A stretch of DNA of 64,000 bases from Rotaria socialis (Eukaryota > Rotifera > Eurotatoria > Philodinida > Philodinidae). Both the position numbers and the translations under genes were made by a program. The stretch is from positions 186,001 to 250,000 of the forward strand of contig CAJNYU010004518.1 of NCBI GenBank assembly GCA_905331475.1, written 5' to 3'. Position 1 is the first letter of the stretch. Every line of letters begins with the position of its first letter. Positions 25,815 through 38,465 of this stretch are shown here, one piece after another. The notes below the pieces were generated by a model. It searched no databases, was not told where the DNA came from, and saw only the letters and a list, made by a program, of their open reading frames with translations.

Positions 25815-26780
25815 TGAGTTTCATTTTCTTTTTTTTTCTTTTTTTTTTATATTTTGCTGACACTGTGATCGAATTGATCCTTGCAGTACAATTTTATTTT
25901 ATTTTGCCTGTCGCTTGCATAGAATAAAAGTGATGGTTCTTTTTTCGTTTTGTTTACTTTACTGAAATAAAGAATATCTAAAATGTGAACATCAAAATAT
26001 TAAGTTTGCTTTTAAATCAACTTCTAACGAAAAAAACTATTTGATATTACTATGCAGCGCACATCACAGATCGCCAATTATCATACTTGATTCTACTCAA
26101 CTGAATTTTCAGAAACCAACATTATTTTACTAAATGATCAATCATTTGTTAAAACAAAAGAATTTGATTTTTGATAATTTTAATTACTTATACTAATCAA
26201 TCGACATAGTAGATTATGATTCAATATATCACCATTAATTATGCATGAACAGAAACAATAATAAAAATAAATATAATATAAAGATAGACACAACATGAAT
26301 TGTAGTTAGCCCCATCTACCAGCTAACTAATTTTCATTAGTCGCCGACGGAGGCGAAATCAAATCCACATTATCCATTTTCATTGCAAATTGCAAATTGC
26401 AATATTCAGTTCAGTGTTTCCTATAGCAAGTGCACCAAACAGAAGGAAAATGTACAGAACATCTGCTACTTTTGATTTATACTCTGTCGTACACTTGCTC
26501 AGAAAAGCAAATTGTTCAATGTACACTTTGTCAAAACAGGTTACACTTTGATTTCTTCGATCTCTGAACCTGAAAAGCTGCATATAGTATTAAATATCTT
26601 ATATTTTGTCTTTTAGATTGTAAAAATTTGGTTTTTCTACACTTTGTTCACAAAATACAGAGTGTACTGTACATTTTGTTTTAGAATTCAATTGGAAACA
26701 CTGATTCAGTCAGTCACACTGTACAATCAAGATTGTTCTAATATAGATTCAAGAAATTTTATTTTCTACGTATGTTTTAG
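25815..26780. other. spacer between SMS gene and PUM3
   Basis: AT-rich. A GC-richer hairpin (TCGCC-GACGGA-GGCGA, 26341-26355) is followed by AATCAAATCC and loosely resembles the hairpin motif at 16323 and 19872. The 5' leader of PUM3 should end just before 26781. No other gene seen. Confidence 0.4.
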
Positions 26781-29700
26781 ATGATTACAACCGTTGAGAA
26801 CAAAAAGCGTAAGCTTTCAAAAAAATCTGATGAATCTACTCAGAAAAAGAAGAAAGTCCATTTTTCATTTGATCAAAGCGAAAATGAAATACCGAAAAAG
26901 GTAACATGAATAGTTTTTATATTTTTATTAAGAAAAATAAATTCTTTTAAGATGGACTTTGATACGCTATCTTCGTCTCTTAAATCTCGTGCCAGTGAAA
27001 AATTAGCACAAGTTGCTGTTGCTAAACGCCAAGCACGAGATAAAACGGATCCAACCATTTTATCAAATGTTAAGCTTATTAAAAAACAATTAAAATCGAA
27101 ACAAAAACAAATGGAACATAAGAAAAAGAAAAAGCATATTAACATTGTTCAAGATAAAGAAAATACAACATTTCGACAACGTTTAAAAGAACGACAAAAA
27201 TTACGTCGTGGTGTTCTTTATGATATGGCCGATAAATCGAAAAAAATTTGGGAAATTTTACGTCGTGATGAAACAACAAATGAAGTACGAGTTAAATTGT
27301 GTGGAGAATTAATGAAACTAATCGAAGGAAATGTGAAATTTTTATCTATGGCACATGATACAACACGTGTACTCGAATGTCTGATTCAATTTGGCAATGA
27401 ACAACAAAAACATTATATTTTTGAACAAGTTCAAAGTAACGAGAATTAAAATTCTATGCTTCATATTTAGTATTAAATATTCCAGAGGATTTGCCAACAA
27501 TGTCAAAATCACTTTATGCTCATCATGTTGTTATGAAGTTTTTAAATTATGGGTAAATATAGAAATATTGTAATTTTCTAGTTAAAATGCATATAGGAGA
27601 AATTCTAACAAAGGCAACACTTTGCATATAGCTATATTGATGTGATAGTTACTGAAAATGGATGGCTTTTGTAATTTTACGCGAACAATAGCTTTGAACT
27701 TATACGAACTAATTTCAAGTTTAAGCTTTATTCGTAGATAGTCTTTATTTTTACTACGAATGCATTGTTGCCGAACTATTTAAATTTTAGACAGACTCAT
27801 ATTTTGAACTATGCTATCAAAGAAAGTCATTTTTATTAAATCACTATAGTATATTCCCCATATCGAGTCTATGTATCGATATTATTGCTACTAGAAATGT
27901 ATCCATTGAAATTTTTAGTGATTTCATGTTCAGATAGTTAAAAAAAAACAGTATAAAAAGCATATTGGTCGACAATTACTGTTCGGGTGGCCACAAATAT
28001 GGCTGTCTACCCAAGAATCAATGATATTTTACACTAAAACAAGATTCGATTATTAAAGAAAGATAGCTGACGGATACCACCTCCAAACAAAAAACTTTGC
28101 ATAACTGTAAATTTCAATACATTTTCTTTTTCATAGAACGGACAATCAAAAAAGTTTAATTAAGAAAAGTCTACATGGTCATGTTTGCAAATTAGCTAGA
28201 CATTCAGTAAGTCATTAAATAAATTACCGTTGATTTACTTAAATCATTTTAATAATATAGATTGGTTGTCGTGTATTGGAATATTGTTACAATGATTTGT
28301 GTAATTCAGCAGAACGATTTCAACTTGTTCAAGAATTTTACGGCCGAGAATATGCGATTCTTAAAGTATGATTTTTTTTAAAATTTTATCTCTACTATTA
28401 ACTTCTTTTTTTTTATAGACAACCGATGTAAAAAATATTGAAGAATTATTGGCAACTAAAGCAGCTACTGGTCAACGAGCAAATGTCCTCGAATATATGC
28501 AGGAAAATCTTATGGCTTGTATTCAAAAGTAAATATTTTATTACTCAATTTGAAGATTAATCTGTTTATTCTGTTGTTGTATAGAGATCTATTGAGTACA
28601 TCGATTGTTCATCGTGCTATGCATGAATATATACGTAATGCTGATGAAAAAGGCCGAACAGTAAATATTGGAAAAAAATTAGAATTAACTCAGTTTAATA
28701 AATTTGTTTTTTCAAATTAGGAATTAGTCGATGCGGTCAAAGAAAAATTAATAAAAATGGTTCATAGTCGTGACGGAGCTCGTGTTGCTATTTTTTGTCT
28801 GTGGTATGGAACAAATAAAGTACGTCATTGTTTTGTGTCTCGTAAAATTATATGATTATTTTTATTCTCAAGGATCGTAAAGCTTTAATAAAAAGTCTCA
28901 AATCATTCGTGGTTAAAATTGCTAAAGAAGAACAAGGTTATCCTATACTATGGACCATATTTGATATAGTTGATGATACAAAACTTGTTTCCAAAATTAT
29001 TTTACAGGTACGAACGATTAAAAAAATTGCCCATATTAAAAGTAATTTATATCTATTAAAATTTCCTAAGACTATTCTAAACTTTAATTTTACGATACAC
29101 TTTGATTTATATTTCAATTCTTTCCCATAGTATACTCATAGTAGATTTTTAAAAAAAGATATAGAAATCTCTGCATTGTTTCTGATTACAAAAGAATGGA
29201 AATCACCGTAGCCTAATTTCTGTGTTCAGAAGTATTCTTCGCTATAGGATGATATTTTTTGATGAGCTTTAACAAAGTCGAGCTATTTCTGAGTTATCGT
29301 TCAAAACCTTTTAGTAGTAATCAAATAAAAAATGAAATATTCAGGAAATTGAATCTAACAGATAAATAAATGTGTTTTAGCTAAATTTGAAGAAAGAAAT
29401 TGTTAGAAACCTTTATTCTATGAAAAAATAATTCTATTTCTAGGAATTGATGTCTAATTTCGATGATATAATTAACGATTCACATGGTAAAAAAGTATTG
29501 ATGTATTTGATTGCACCACGTAATACTAAACATTTACAGTATGACCTTGTTCAATTGATGAAAACAAGTGACGCATTGAATACAAGGTAAAATTTCTTTT
29601 TAAAAATTATCATTAAAATCTATATTGATGAATTTTTATTATTAGTAAAAAAGATCCCGAAATTCGACAACGTGAATTGTTTGAATATTGCAAATCTTAC

Positions 29701-30364
29701 TTTTTGGAATATTTTACATCAAATACTCTTGCAACATTAAAAGATGGTTTTCAAGGTTTTATGATGACTGAAATGATTGAAAGACTTTCACGTAAGATTT
29801 TGCTTTTTTTGTTATGAATTTTGCTTTTAAAAATTTACTCTGCTTTTTCAGCTGAAGATAATCTATCGTCATTTTATACATCAATAAGTACACTATTGGA
29901 TAATGCAACTGTTGAGCCGCAAGCAGAAACAAATCTTATTGAAAATCAAATTACTCATAATGTTTTACGACATTTAATTATAGCCGATGGAAAACGACAG
30001 AAAAAACAAAAGCATAATCAGAGTAAGACTTTGTTATTCTGCAAACCTTTTTTTATTCATATTCATTTTTTATTGGTTTTAGCACTTGTATCAACATTAT
30101 TGTCAACAATTTCACCTGATACATTACGTACATGGATACTATGTAATCGTGGTTGTTTCATTTTTGTCATGTAAAAATTAAAAAAGAATTGCAATGAAAT
30201 AGATATTTTACTCTTCGATTATATTTAGGATGCTTGAACACGGTCAATCTGATGAATGTAAGCAAATTCGGTCACTTCTAGTACCGTCTGCTATGGATAC
30301 ACTCAAACGGCAATCATTTGCTGGAGCTAAAGTCCTTGTTGAAAAGTTGTTATCTTCTTCTTGA
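26781..30364 (+). CDS. PUM3: pumilio homologue 3 (PUF6/Puf-A, nucleolar)
   Basis: Fourteen exons join in frame: 26781-26900, 26952-27435, 27486-27552, 28137-28206, 28261-28365, 28419-28528, 28585-28660, 28721-28819, 28873-29007, 29444-29586, 29646-29791, 29852-30022, 30083-30170, 30229-30364. They give 649 aa, against 648 in human PUM3. The N-terminus is lysine-rich (KKKKVHF, later KHKKKKK-like), fitting nucleolar localisation. The core starts at the conserved YDMADKSKKIWEILRR and continues with AHDTTRVLECLIQFGN, SRDGARVAIFCLWYGT and HGKKVLMYLIAPR, the PUF-like repeats of the L-shaped PUM3 fold. The CPL region follows and ends SFAGAKVLVEKLL. The family binds nucleic acid without strict sequence choice and works in 60S ribosome maturation. 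All introns are GT-AG; intron 3 (27553-28136, 584 bases) and intron 9 (29008-29443) are the longest. No defect seen. Confidence 0.96.
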
Positions 30365-30725
30365 AGAATAAATGTCTTTCTAACACGTTGGATTAGAATA
30401 CAGAAATAATTTAATTTTCTTTTTTTTCTGATAGTACACTGAATTTAATTATCTACAACAGCTATCAAATCTAGCGAAGTTATTAAAATAGCAAATCGAT
30501 TGTTATGAAAACGAATGTTGTGCCATATATCTTTCGTAGCATGAATGATGTTAACATTGAATGTTGTTGAAATAGATTCAACTCTATCATTTAAACGAAC
30601 AGAAACTTTAGTAGTAGATGAGTTCATGAGAAAATACTGTGTATTATACAAGTTGACTAAGTAAACATTGAAATTATTTATACAATCTAAATAATAATTT
30701 GATAGGAGGAGAAATCCAGTTTAGA

Positions 30726-31060
30726 CTAATTTTCACTTTTATACAAACAAAAAATAGGTTGTAAATTTTTAAAACGAGGATAACTAGTCATAGTAGCAAT
30801 GCCACATTGATTGTTCTTATTTCGACTCATCCAGATGTAACCATCAATACCCCATGATGTTTCCCAAGAATTTTTCACAATATAATAAAGTTCACTATCG
30901 GTTGCATTGAAATCAGCAGCTAAAGCACAACGATTAACTGCTGTTGATGAATAATCTGGTTCATCATAAACACCTGATCAATAGAATTGGGATGGCGAAT
31001 GTGAAGTATCGATGGTAACAGCAATTGGACCAAACTGCAGCTTAACAATGATGTACAATG
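30726..31060 (-). pseudogene. papain-family (C1A) cysteine protease relic
   Basis: The minus-strand frame reads through the C-terminal part of a cathepsin L-like protease. FGPIAVTID is followed by an in-frame TGA at about 30977-30979, then GVYDEP, and then YYIVKNSWETSWGIDGYIWM with the active-site Asn (NSW). The block that normally carries the catalytic His (NHAV or NHGV) reads N-R-C-A here, so His is replaced by Arg. The Cys-containing half of the catalytic domain and the propeptide are absent. An in-frame stop, a lost catalytic residue and the missing 5' half mark it as a decayed copy. The frame ends at TAG, 30726-30728. Confidence 0.8.
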
Positions 31061-31220
31061 CTTTATTTACTTTTCATAATAGCTAATATCAATATGATCA
31101 TCCTCCTTGTCATTAATATAAACTATAGGTGTTTGATATTTTAATTAATTTTTATTCGAGTAAGAAAAACACTTGATTTTCTCTGTTTGTTTACAAGAAA
31201 AATATTTATTATTCATGTGA

Positions 31221-32633
31221 ATATTAACCCTGCATAGGTTCAACGAGAGCCTACATATTGTCTTAATAAAGTTGATTGCAAAAGTATTATCATTCCAAGA
31301 TCATTAAAAACTATCGATACATTAGAACTGTTTTGTTGTGTCGTCCCATAATTCAATAACCACACATCTTCATCCGATCAATTGTCGTTCAAAGCCGTTC
31401 TATCATTGAAACATAGAATTTTAACGGGAAATCAAAATTCTATTCCAAACATGCATCCTTTCGCTGAATTGATCAAACGTGGAGCTAATATTCGACCAAA
31501 AACAATTCTCAAACGGCAAGCATAAGTTGATCCGGATTCACTAGTTGCTATCTTTTACAAATCTGGCATAGCTGGTCAACCGAAAGCAGCAACATTGATT
31601 AACTTTGGAATGCTCAATTTACTTCATGGTCAGTTGGAAAATATTGGTCAATTTCTCATTCGAGTCTCTGTGCCGATTTCAATATTTCATATTTCTGCAG
31701 AAATGGTCGGCGTACTAAATGTAGTCTTTCAAAAATGTCAAGCTGTATCTTCAACAATATTACCCGATACGGTATCAACAATGGGAGCTATTCGCGAAGA
31801 AAAGCGTACGGCACTTATTGATCTACCGACTATTTTTCGAGATATTTTAACTCATCTAGAGAAGAAGAATTACGACTTGAGTTCATTAGCTCTTGGTGTG
31901 CTCGGAGCAAGGCCCATGCAACGAGAATTTTGACGTCGATTGGAAGTAGAATTATCAATGACTCGTGTTACGCAAGGCGATGGAATGACAGAGAATGCTA
32001 CTCTCTTTGCAAGTGCATATTGGGCTGGTGATGCAGATCAACAACAAAGTTATCCATCAATGGGTCTATGTATGCAACGTTTGGAAGTAAAAATAGTCGA
32101 CAAAAAAGAAAATGCCGTTGCGATTGGACACAATAAGGAGAAATTTGAACTAGAGACTTTTCAATCATGAAAGGTTACTATAATGATTCAGAAGAGGAGC
32201 CGAGAAACAATTACATCGCCAGGTTGGCTCAAAACAGGTGATGAAGGAAGAATGAACGAAAAAGAATTCCTCTACTACAATCAGTTGCCAAACATAGATT
32301 GTTATACGAGGTGTTGTAAATATCTATTCAGCTGAAATTGAGAATGTTATTATTGAGCATCCCGAGCGTATTTGATGCTCAAGTATTTGGTATTCCTGAT
32401 GAACGATATGGTGAAGAAGTATGCGCCTGGATTACATTAAAGCCGGATACATCAACATGTACTACTGATGAAATTGCCTAATTTCTTAAGAATAAACTTG
32501 TTTTTTTCAAAATCCCAAAACATATTCGCATTATCGATAAATTTATTATGACACCAAATGAAAAAATGCAAAAATTTAAATTATCTGAATCAATGGCGAA
32601 CGAATTTAAGCAGACAAGTAAAATACAATAATT
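31221..32633 (+). pseudogene. acyl-CoA synthetase (ACSF2-like) relic
   Basis: Broken remains of an AMP-binding acyl-CoA synthetase, most like the medium-chain ACSF2 group. The P-loop usually read as TSGTTGxPKG is degraded to KSGIAGQPKA (about 31560-31590). Later blocks are LIDLPTIFRDIL, GWLKTGDEGRMNE and, near the end, VFGIPDERYGEEVCAWI and FFKIPKHI. Stops interrupt the frame (TAA near 31522, TGA at 31931-31933 and 32168-32170, TAA near 32479) and several frameshifts lie at 32170-32400. The 5' third is unrecognisable. It cannot encode an active ligase. It points head to head with the protease relic at 30726, so this 2-kb stretch is a small gene graveyard downstream of PUM3. Confidence 0.88.
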
Positions 32634-32640
32634 TTTTTCA

Positions 32641-32662
32641 TAATAATAATAATAATAATAAT
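32641..32662. repeat. (TAA)n microsatellite
   Basis: About seven TAA units directly after the acyl-CoA synthetase relic. Confidence 0.9.
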
Positions 32663-33686
32663 TTGTGAATTGACTCTAAAGTATTCTCGATATTAATACC
32701 AAACTATTTAAATTTAAAACGTGGGCGATCATATTTCAATATTCAGAAAAGATTATTCATCTCAATGATTTAACCCCTCTCTAGTACCCATTAGTGAAAT
32801 ATTTGTTTTCAGTATTGTTATATCCATTTCACATATGATAACCACGAAATCTAGAAACTTTCCATAAATGCCACTACTTTACTTAACGTAAGTAATATTT
32901 AAATATTTTATATTGATGTCTAATAAATCGATTGACAAGAATGTTTTTGCGTTATTCCTTTCTTTAGTTGCTTTTTACTCTTTGTTCGCATAATATTCTT
33001 TCGTAAAACAGGAAAAAAGCTATTATCTTATCTTATCTGTTACTGTTACAAATGTCTTACTTTTCTAAGAAACATTACAGTTGTGTTCTTTCTTTCGACC
33101 GAAGGTTTTCAAGATAATATTTTGCAATGAGTGTTAGTACACTGCTGAGAAATCAGAATTCTTCATCGGCAAATGAACTATCAACATCGATATGATTAGT
33201 CGTCGGGAGAGAGAGAGAGAGAGAGAGAGAGAAATGGAAGTAGAGATTCCTATTTTTTGACAGTCAAAACTATGATTTTTCTATGATAGTTTATACCTGC
33301 AGACATTCGTGCTCAAGCAATATTCAGTAAACAATTTAATAGTTGCTTGCTGTTTATTGATTTTATTTTCACAAAAAGGCATAAATATTTAACATTGTCA
33401 ATAGCTGTAATGAAATACGAGTCCAAAAATAAATCCTATTTAAAAATGTAACAAACAGAATATCGATCGATTTTTAGATTTAAATTAATAATTTGTTTTT
33501 CAGCTTAACGACAACTTTTAATGCGTATAGTGTTTCGTCTTGTATCATGTTTATTGAAAAAAGACAAAACAACTATTCTACAATTTTAACTGTGAGTATT
33601 TTTAACGATGCATACTACATCTCTTTCAATAGAATAGTAAAAATGTATGATTACTATCGTATTCAATTTTATTAACAATATAGATA
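32663..33686. other. spacer before first tRNA-Leu
   Basis: AT-rich with a (GA)n run at 33207-33232. No supported gene. Confidence 0.45.
33207..33232. repeat. (GA)n microsatellite
   Basis: About thirteen uninterrupted GA units. Confidence 0.9.
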
Positions 33687-33766
33687 GGCAGCGTGGCCGA
33701 GCGGTCTAAGGCGCCGGTTTAAGGCACCGGTCCGAAAGGGCGTGAGTTCGAATCTCACCGCTGTCA
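33687..33766 (+). tRNA. tRNA-Leu (AAG), copy 1
   Basis: An 80-nt class II tRNA begins GGCAGCGTGGCCGAGCGG. The anticodon stem CCGGT/ACCGG closes the loop TTAAGGC (anticodon AAG). A variable arm (TCCGAAAGGGC) and T arm GAGTTCGAATCTC follow, ending CCGCTGTCA. The acceptor stem has one G-U pair. A T run follows as terminator. It is identical to the copies at 34629 and 40924. Confidence 0.96.
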
Positions 33767-34628
33767 CTATTTTTTTCCTAATTAATAGTCATTTTTACTA
33801 AAAATACTTAATCAAGTTCTTGCTTCAGTACGCTGTTGATCTCGTCTTCGTACTTATTTCAATACACTTCATTTGAAGATATTTTTCAATGAATTTACGT
33901 TTGTTATAGTATCCAATAGAACAAGAAATAACTATCTCAATCGATAAAATATTATTAAAACAACACTGACTAAACAGGTGTATTAAGGACACATAAGTTG
34001 GTAGTCAGTGATTAGTTCAAATTTTTGAAACAACAAGGAAAACAACCGAACAATCTCTCATAATTTTTTGTTTGTCGCAGAAGTTTATTCTTAATTTGAT
34101 ATTTCTTATCTCTTTACTTAAGATAATCATTTGAAAAAAGGCCAATATCCGTATAGGTTTAGATATTCTCGTTATAATTAGTAATCGATCAAAAGTTCTT
34201 TTAAATACCGTTCACAACCGTGAAATTTACAAAACTATATCCATCTGTCGTAAAAATACTATCTCTGCTTAACAGATATTATTCTCATGTTTTTCATACT
34301 CTATTCTACTAGCAGCATATCTTTGAGTTATTAGAAATTCATTAAACTACTCTAAATCAATTGATTTTATACTGCAATAAAAAAAAATGAAGTTGTTTCT
34401 AAAAGTATTCGACAAATGCATTCAATAAATGTTTTGAAATACAATACTTACTATCTATAAATTACTGTTCAAAGCTATGATATCAGAGAAACAAACGCTT
34501 AATTAACTCAATTTTATGAAATTTTGTTGGGTAAAATCAAGGTATTTCATATACCCAAAGTCGAACTTTAAAAACAGATCAGATCAATATTTAGAATTCA
34601 CAATATTTTACTAGCTAAAGTCAAAATA
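33767..34628. other. spacer between tRNA-Leu copies 1 and 2
   Basis: AT-rich. Nothing recognisable apart from poly-T directly behind tRNA copy 1. Confidence 0.45.
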
Positions 34629-34708
34629 GGCAGCGTGGCCGAGCGGTCTAAGGCGCCGGTTTAAGGCACCGGTCCGAAAGGGCGTGAGTTCGAATCTCAC
34701 CGCTGTCA
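34629..34708 (+). tRNA. tRNA-Leu (AAG), copy 2
   Basis: Identical over all 80 nt to the copy at 33687 and in the same orientation. Short flanks are also shared (ATA just before, CTATTTTTT just after). The following run of T residues is a good Pol III terminator. Confidence 0.96.
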
Positions 34709-36080
34709 CTATTTTTTTTTGTTTCGTATCATCCTATAAAAATCTATCATATGAGTTTTCTTATTCCTTTTGTACAAACGAAATGCTTTCAATACAACCT
34801 ATATCCAATCGTATGGAATTTTAAAAATTACATTTTATTTAAGATGTATTTTATTTTATTTATAATTGATATATAGATGGAGTTTTTAATATTTCTACAG
34901 AGTCTCAATTGTAGTATGGTGAAAGATATAACACAAGACAAGACAAAACAAGACATAGAATGGAATGGAAGTGGTTAAACAGCGAAAGGAAAATCGTTGA
35001 TCACATCACAGAGGCTCTCCAACCAAAAACTTCAGGAGTGCCTCTTTCCGATATATTATCTTCGATAGAGATATCCGATAGGCTTTAAATAACAACAAAA
35101 TAGAATATAGCCTACCTATATTTCTTTGTATGGCGTATTAACCAATTTATCAGAATGGGCAATTAAAATGCTGATTGGTTGTCACTTGATGCTGTATATT
35201 CCAATAAATCTTCGTCCATGTTTTATCATTACTTCTTCGACTTGTCATTGTCATAGCAGTGCTATGATAGCAATTTAACTTCAATCATGCTTCTAAGATT
35301 TATGACTTTAATTCAAACATTCATTTTTAAGCATTATATTATTTCTACGACCTATTTTCTTAAATTATTTCTAAAAATCTAGATTCTCATTAACTGTTAT
35401 CGCTAATTTTTCAATATTTAATAATTCATACAGTGTATGCTAGATGAAGTATATGCCTTCTCTACATAATTATTACATAGCGGCTTATAAGAAACTATTG
35501 GGATGCATTTCAATAGTATGCAATATATTCTATCATTACGAGAAACTATCGATACTTATTGTTTTAGCTGGATTTATTAATTATGACGATATTTAAGCAA
35601 ATTCACAACATCCCCTTCTTTGCATCGTGGAATCATACGAGAATTTTGAAAGATTCCATAAAATACAGCCCCAAAAAAATGATTGATGATTGTTGGCTAA
35701 CAAGATCATCAAAACTATAAATTATTTGCTGATGAATAACAGCAGTAGCCATATTTTCGTGTTTAATTGACAACATTTGGTAGAGCACTGAGATCCGAAT
35801 CCATGCCGGAAATACAAAATCTTTTGAAACAGCTTCCAATGTGTGCTGACTATCATTGATTAGCTAGCAGTACCAATTCTGTGTGTTGACTCATTCAAAG
35901 ATAGAAAGCGCTTAAGTTATCCTATAGTCAATTCTCTTTTGTTCAGGGAACTTTTAAATATCGGATGGGTAATAAAAGTATGTTATTCGTTTTTTCCAGA
36001 AATCCATAACTTGTTGTTGAATTTTTATCAGTCGAGGTCAATTTTGTCTAACAACACCGTTTTTGAAAACAAATACCATT
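34709..36080. other. spacer, mostly plain AT-rich
   Basis: No gene supported. A degenerate ACAAGACAAGACA repeat lies near 34932-34955, and a small frame at 35633-35839 (-) has no recognised similarity. Confidence 0.4.
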
Positions 36081-37367
36081 ACCCAGGTCGAACATTCCAG
36101 TTCCGGAAACGGCCGGTTCTGTTGTATTCCGGAGATTTCATGGAAGAATTATTCCGGAACAGATTTTCCCACCATCTTTCCACTCATATCCCAACGGAAA
36201 CACCGGGAAAATTTCAGGAAAAACTCCGGGCGGTTCCTTTTGTGATCCATATACACGTCGTAGGAACGGAAACAATTGGAAACGAGTGGATCTTCGACGG
36301 AATTTTTACGCCGCTTTCCGTACGAGTATCTCCGACGTTTCCAACATATTTCCCGAGAATTCCAAAACCGGAAAGACATCTATGTCAACCGTATCGGTAT
36401 CCAAACCGCTTCCTCAATCATATTCCAAGCCGATCTCCCACCTCAAACAGTTCGGACACATACCGATACCAACAAGTAGTTGCGCTACACTCTAATGTTA
36501 TTAACCTTTGACCAAATCACACCAGCCACTCACTACGTCATATCCCTACGAGTGTATCGAGCTGGCCAGAAACTGCTGCAAACAGAAATTCAAAATTTGA
36601 AAAGTTAGATTTGTTATTTCAACGTCAGCTAAGTTCTGATGACATTTTGTAATAGGTTATTGAGGTCCAGCAACCCGAATATGTAGTTAGTTTTTCGAGG
36701 CGGGCTTCCATTAGTCAGAAAATAGGTCCATCCTAGAGTCAAAAGCTGTAAAGGTAGATTTTTTACTTCAACACCCAGCTAAATTCTGAGGTAAGTTTGT
36801 GATAGGTTATCGAGGTCGACGAATGCGAATCCGACATCATCGATTGCGCCCTGGCATCCGACAGTTGGATGATGGTTGTTATCAATCGGTTTTCTGCTGT
36901 ATGATTGCATTGGATTTCGATCCTGGGGTGCCAATTCTGCTTCCAATCAGATCCTATTGTGTGATTGATCGGCCCGGGGTAGTGAATATAGTGTTAACGA
37001 CCGTTTACGGTTACGGTTACGGTAATCTTCCTACTGGGCGTGATGCCGCTTAGGTATGCTGTAGTTTTTGACGGTGTCAGACCGGATACAGAAAGTTTCG
37101 TTAAATAGTCCGTCGCGGATATGGTAGTTTCCTGAAGGAGTTCATTGCGTATGTGATAGTTTCCGGGTGGATCCGGTTAAGTGGATTTTGTTGGAAAGTT
37201 ATGGATTCGGTACGGTGATTTCCGGTCCGGAATCCTGCTTCCATTTGCCGGGTGTTCTCCGGGCGGTTCTGGAGGGAAACACTCTGTATTTTAGTGGAAC
37301 TAGCCGGGAAAAGACCGTTTCCTTTTGTTTCCTGCAGGATACGGACCCCGGAATCATCGTCCTGGGT
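36081..37367. mobile_element. CCCAGG-ended non-autonomous DNA element, copy A
   Basis: The left end is ACCCAGGTCGAACATTCCAG. The right end, read inverted, is ACCCAGGACGATGATTCCGG, giving imperfect terminal inverted repeats of ~20 bases. ATT lies directly outside both ends and could be a 3-bp target duplication. Inside both termini the sequence is much more GC-rich than the flanks and crowded with TTCCGG/CCGGAA motifs. The inner right arm shares blocks with the short element at 62877, such as TCCTGCAG and TGGAAGCAG-ATTCCGG. No transposase is visible, and open frames inside are shadows. The middle (about 36540-37080) looks like unrelated insert, including a two-copy repeat. It could also be two decayed elements side by side. 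Confidence 0.55.
36605..36817. repeat. two-copy repeat, period ~149
   Basis: Copies at 36605-36668 and 36753-36817 share the blocks TTAGAT/GTAGAT, TTCAAC, CAGCTAA, TTCTGA and AATAGGTTAT/GATAGGTTAT ending GAGGTC. Both lie inside copy A of the CCCAGG element. Confidence 0.6.
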
Positions 37368-37370
37368 ATT

Positions 37371-38465
37371 CATTTTCAGTCTTTATTTTCATGTATACAC
37401 TTTGAGGAGATTGAAAGAGTAGTTTGAATGCATTCCTGCAGTCCCTCATGAATTATCTTGGATTTGCTATCTTTTTTTTGCTACTTTTTAAATTCTCGTA
37501 CTACTCAAGTATTTCTGAAGGAGTCTCGATTGACTTCAAATTATTTACGGACTCCATAGATATTTTCAGGGCATTGTCTAGTGACGTTATGGGAAACTGT
37601 AGTTTTCCGGAGACTCATGGGATATTTCTGGAAAAAAATGGACTATGGTAAGTTGTACGAAATCCTACATTAAAAAGTATGTGAAAGATATTTGCTGTTT
37701 GAACAATTAGATACGTATTGATTTGTAGACGTTTTCTTATAGCTACCGGTCTATTACGATAACCGGTTTTTTTACTGGCTTTTGATTTAGGGTGCACTTT
37801 CAAGCATCACCGTTAACACAAGTGAAGACGATGACTGAGATAGGAACCTAGAATGATGAACGTTCTACTTTGCATTGTTCAGACTTATTACTATTCACAA
37901 AAATCAGCGGTGTCAATTCATCGGTCATCATCATAGGATCCTCATATGCTACCGCCTTCACCATTAGTCTCGCTGTTATATTTCTATTCCAGAAGAAGAA
38001 CATATTTTCAGAGAAATTAACGATTTTTATAAAAATTGATTAGATGAAATTGGGGCCGATGAATCCGAGTCTGGAATCAAGGTTTCAAAAATTTAGAAGT
38101 TAAGTTCTAGGGGAATTTTGAATGGAAGTCTGTCACATTAGGGATCAAATAAGTACACTATTTCTAGAAACTGACTGCAGATTCGGATTCCCCTAGCTCG
38201 ATTGCTGTCCGCCAGCATTTGTAATATATCGTTACTTTTGCGAAAAAATATCGCCGTCATCGAGAACTGGTGAAAATCGTACGATTAACTTGTAACCGTA
38301 GATACGATTATCGTAACGGTTGCATTCCAAAAGTAGATCAATCAAACAAATCTAAGTTTTTTTGTAAGGACTCATGCTTTGTTCAAGCGCAATACATTTT
38401 ATATAGTTTTAGATGCTTCACTGAATTTGATGTCATTTTGAAACTAGAAATGGCTTTCGAGTGGT
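37371..38465. other. spacer inside the repeat-rich island
   Basis: No supported gene. The base composition is patchy, with GC-richer islets, and is probably made of old repeat fragments. Confidence 0.35.

Noticed and set aside
30445..30651. 68-aa minus-strand frame between PUM3 and the protease relic
   Set aside because: No family match, no splice link to the relic, and within the range expected by chance in AT-rich DNA.
33687..34708. Anticodon TAA for the tRNA-Leu copies
   Set aside because: Pairing CCGGT with ACCGG places the seven-base loop as TTAAGGC, so the anticodon is AAG, not TAA.
35939..36511. 190-aa plus-strand ORF and overlapping frames
   Set aside because: Generated by the GC-rich CCCAGG element; four frames are open at once and no protein family is recognisable.
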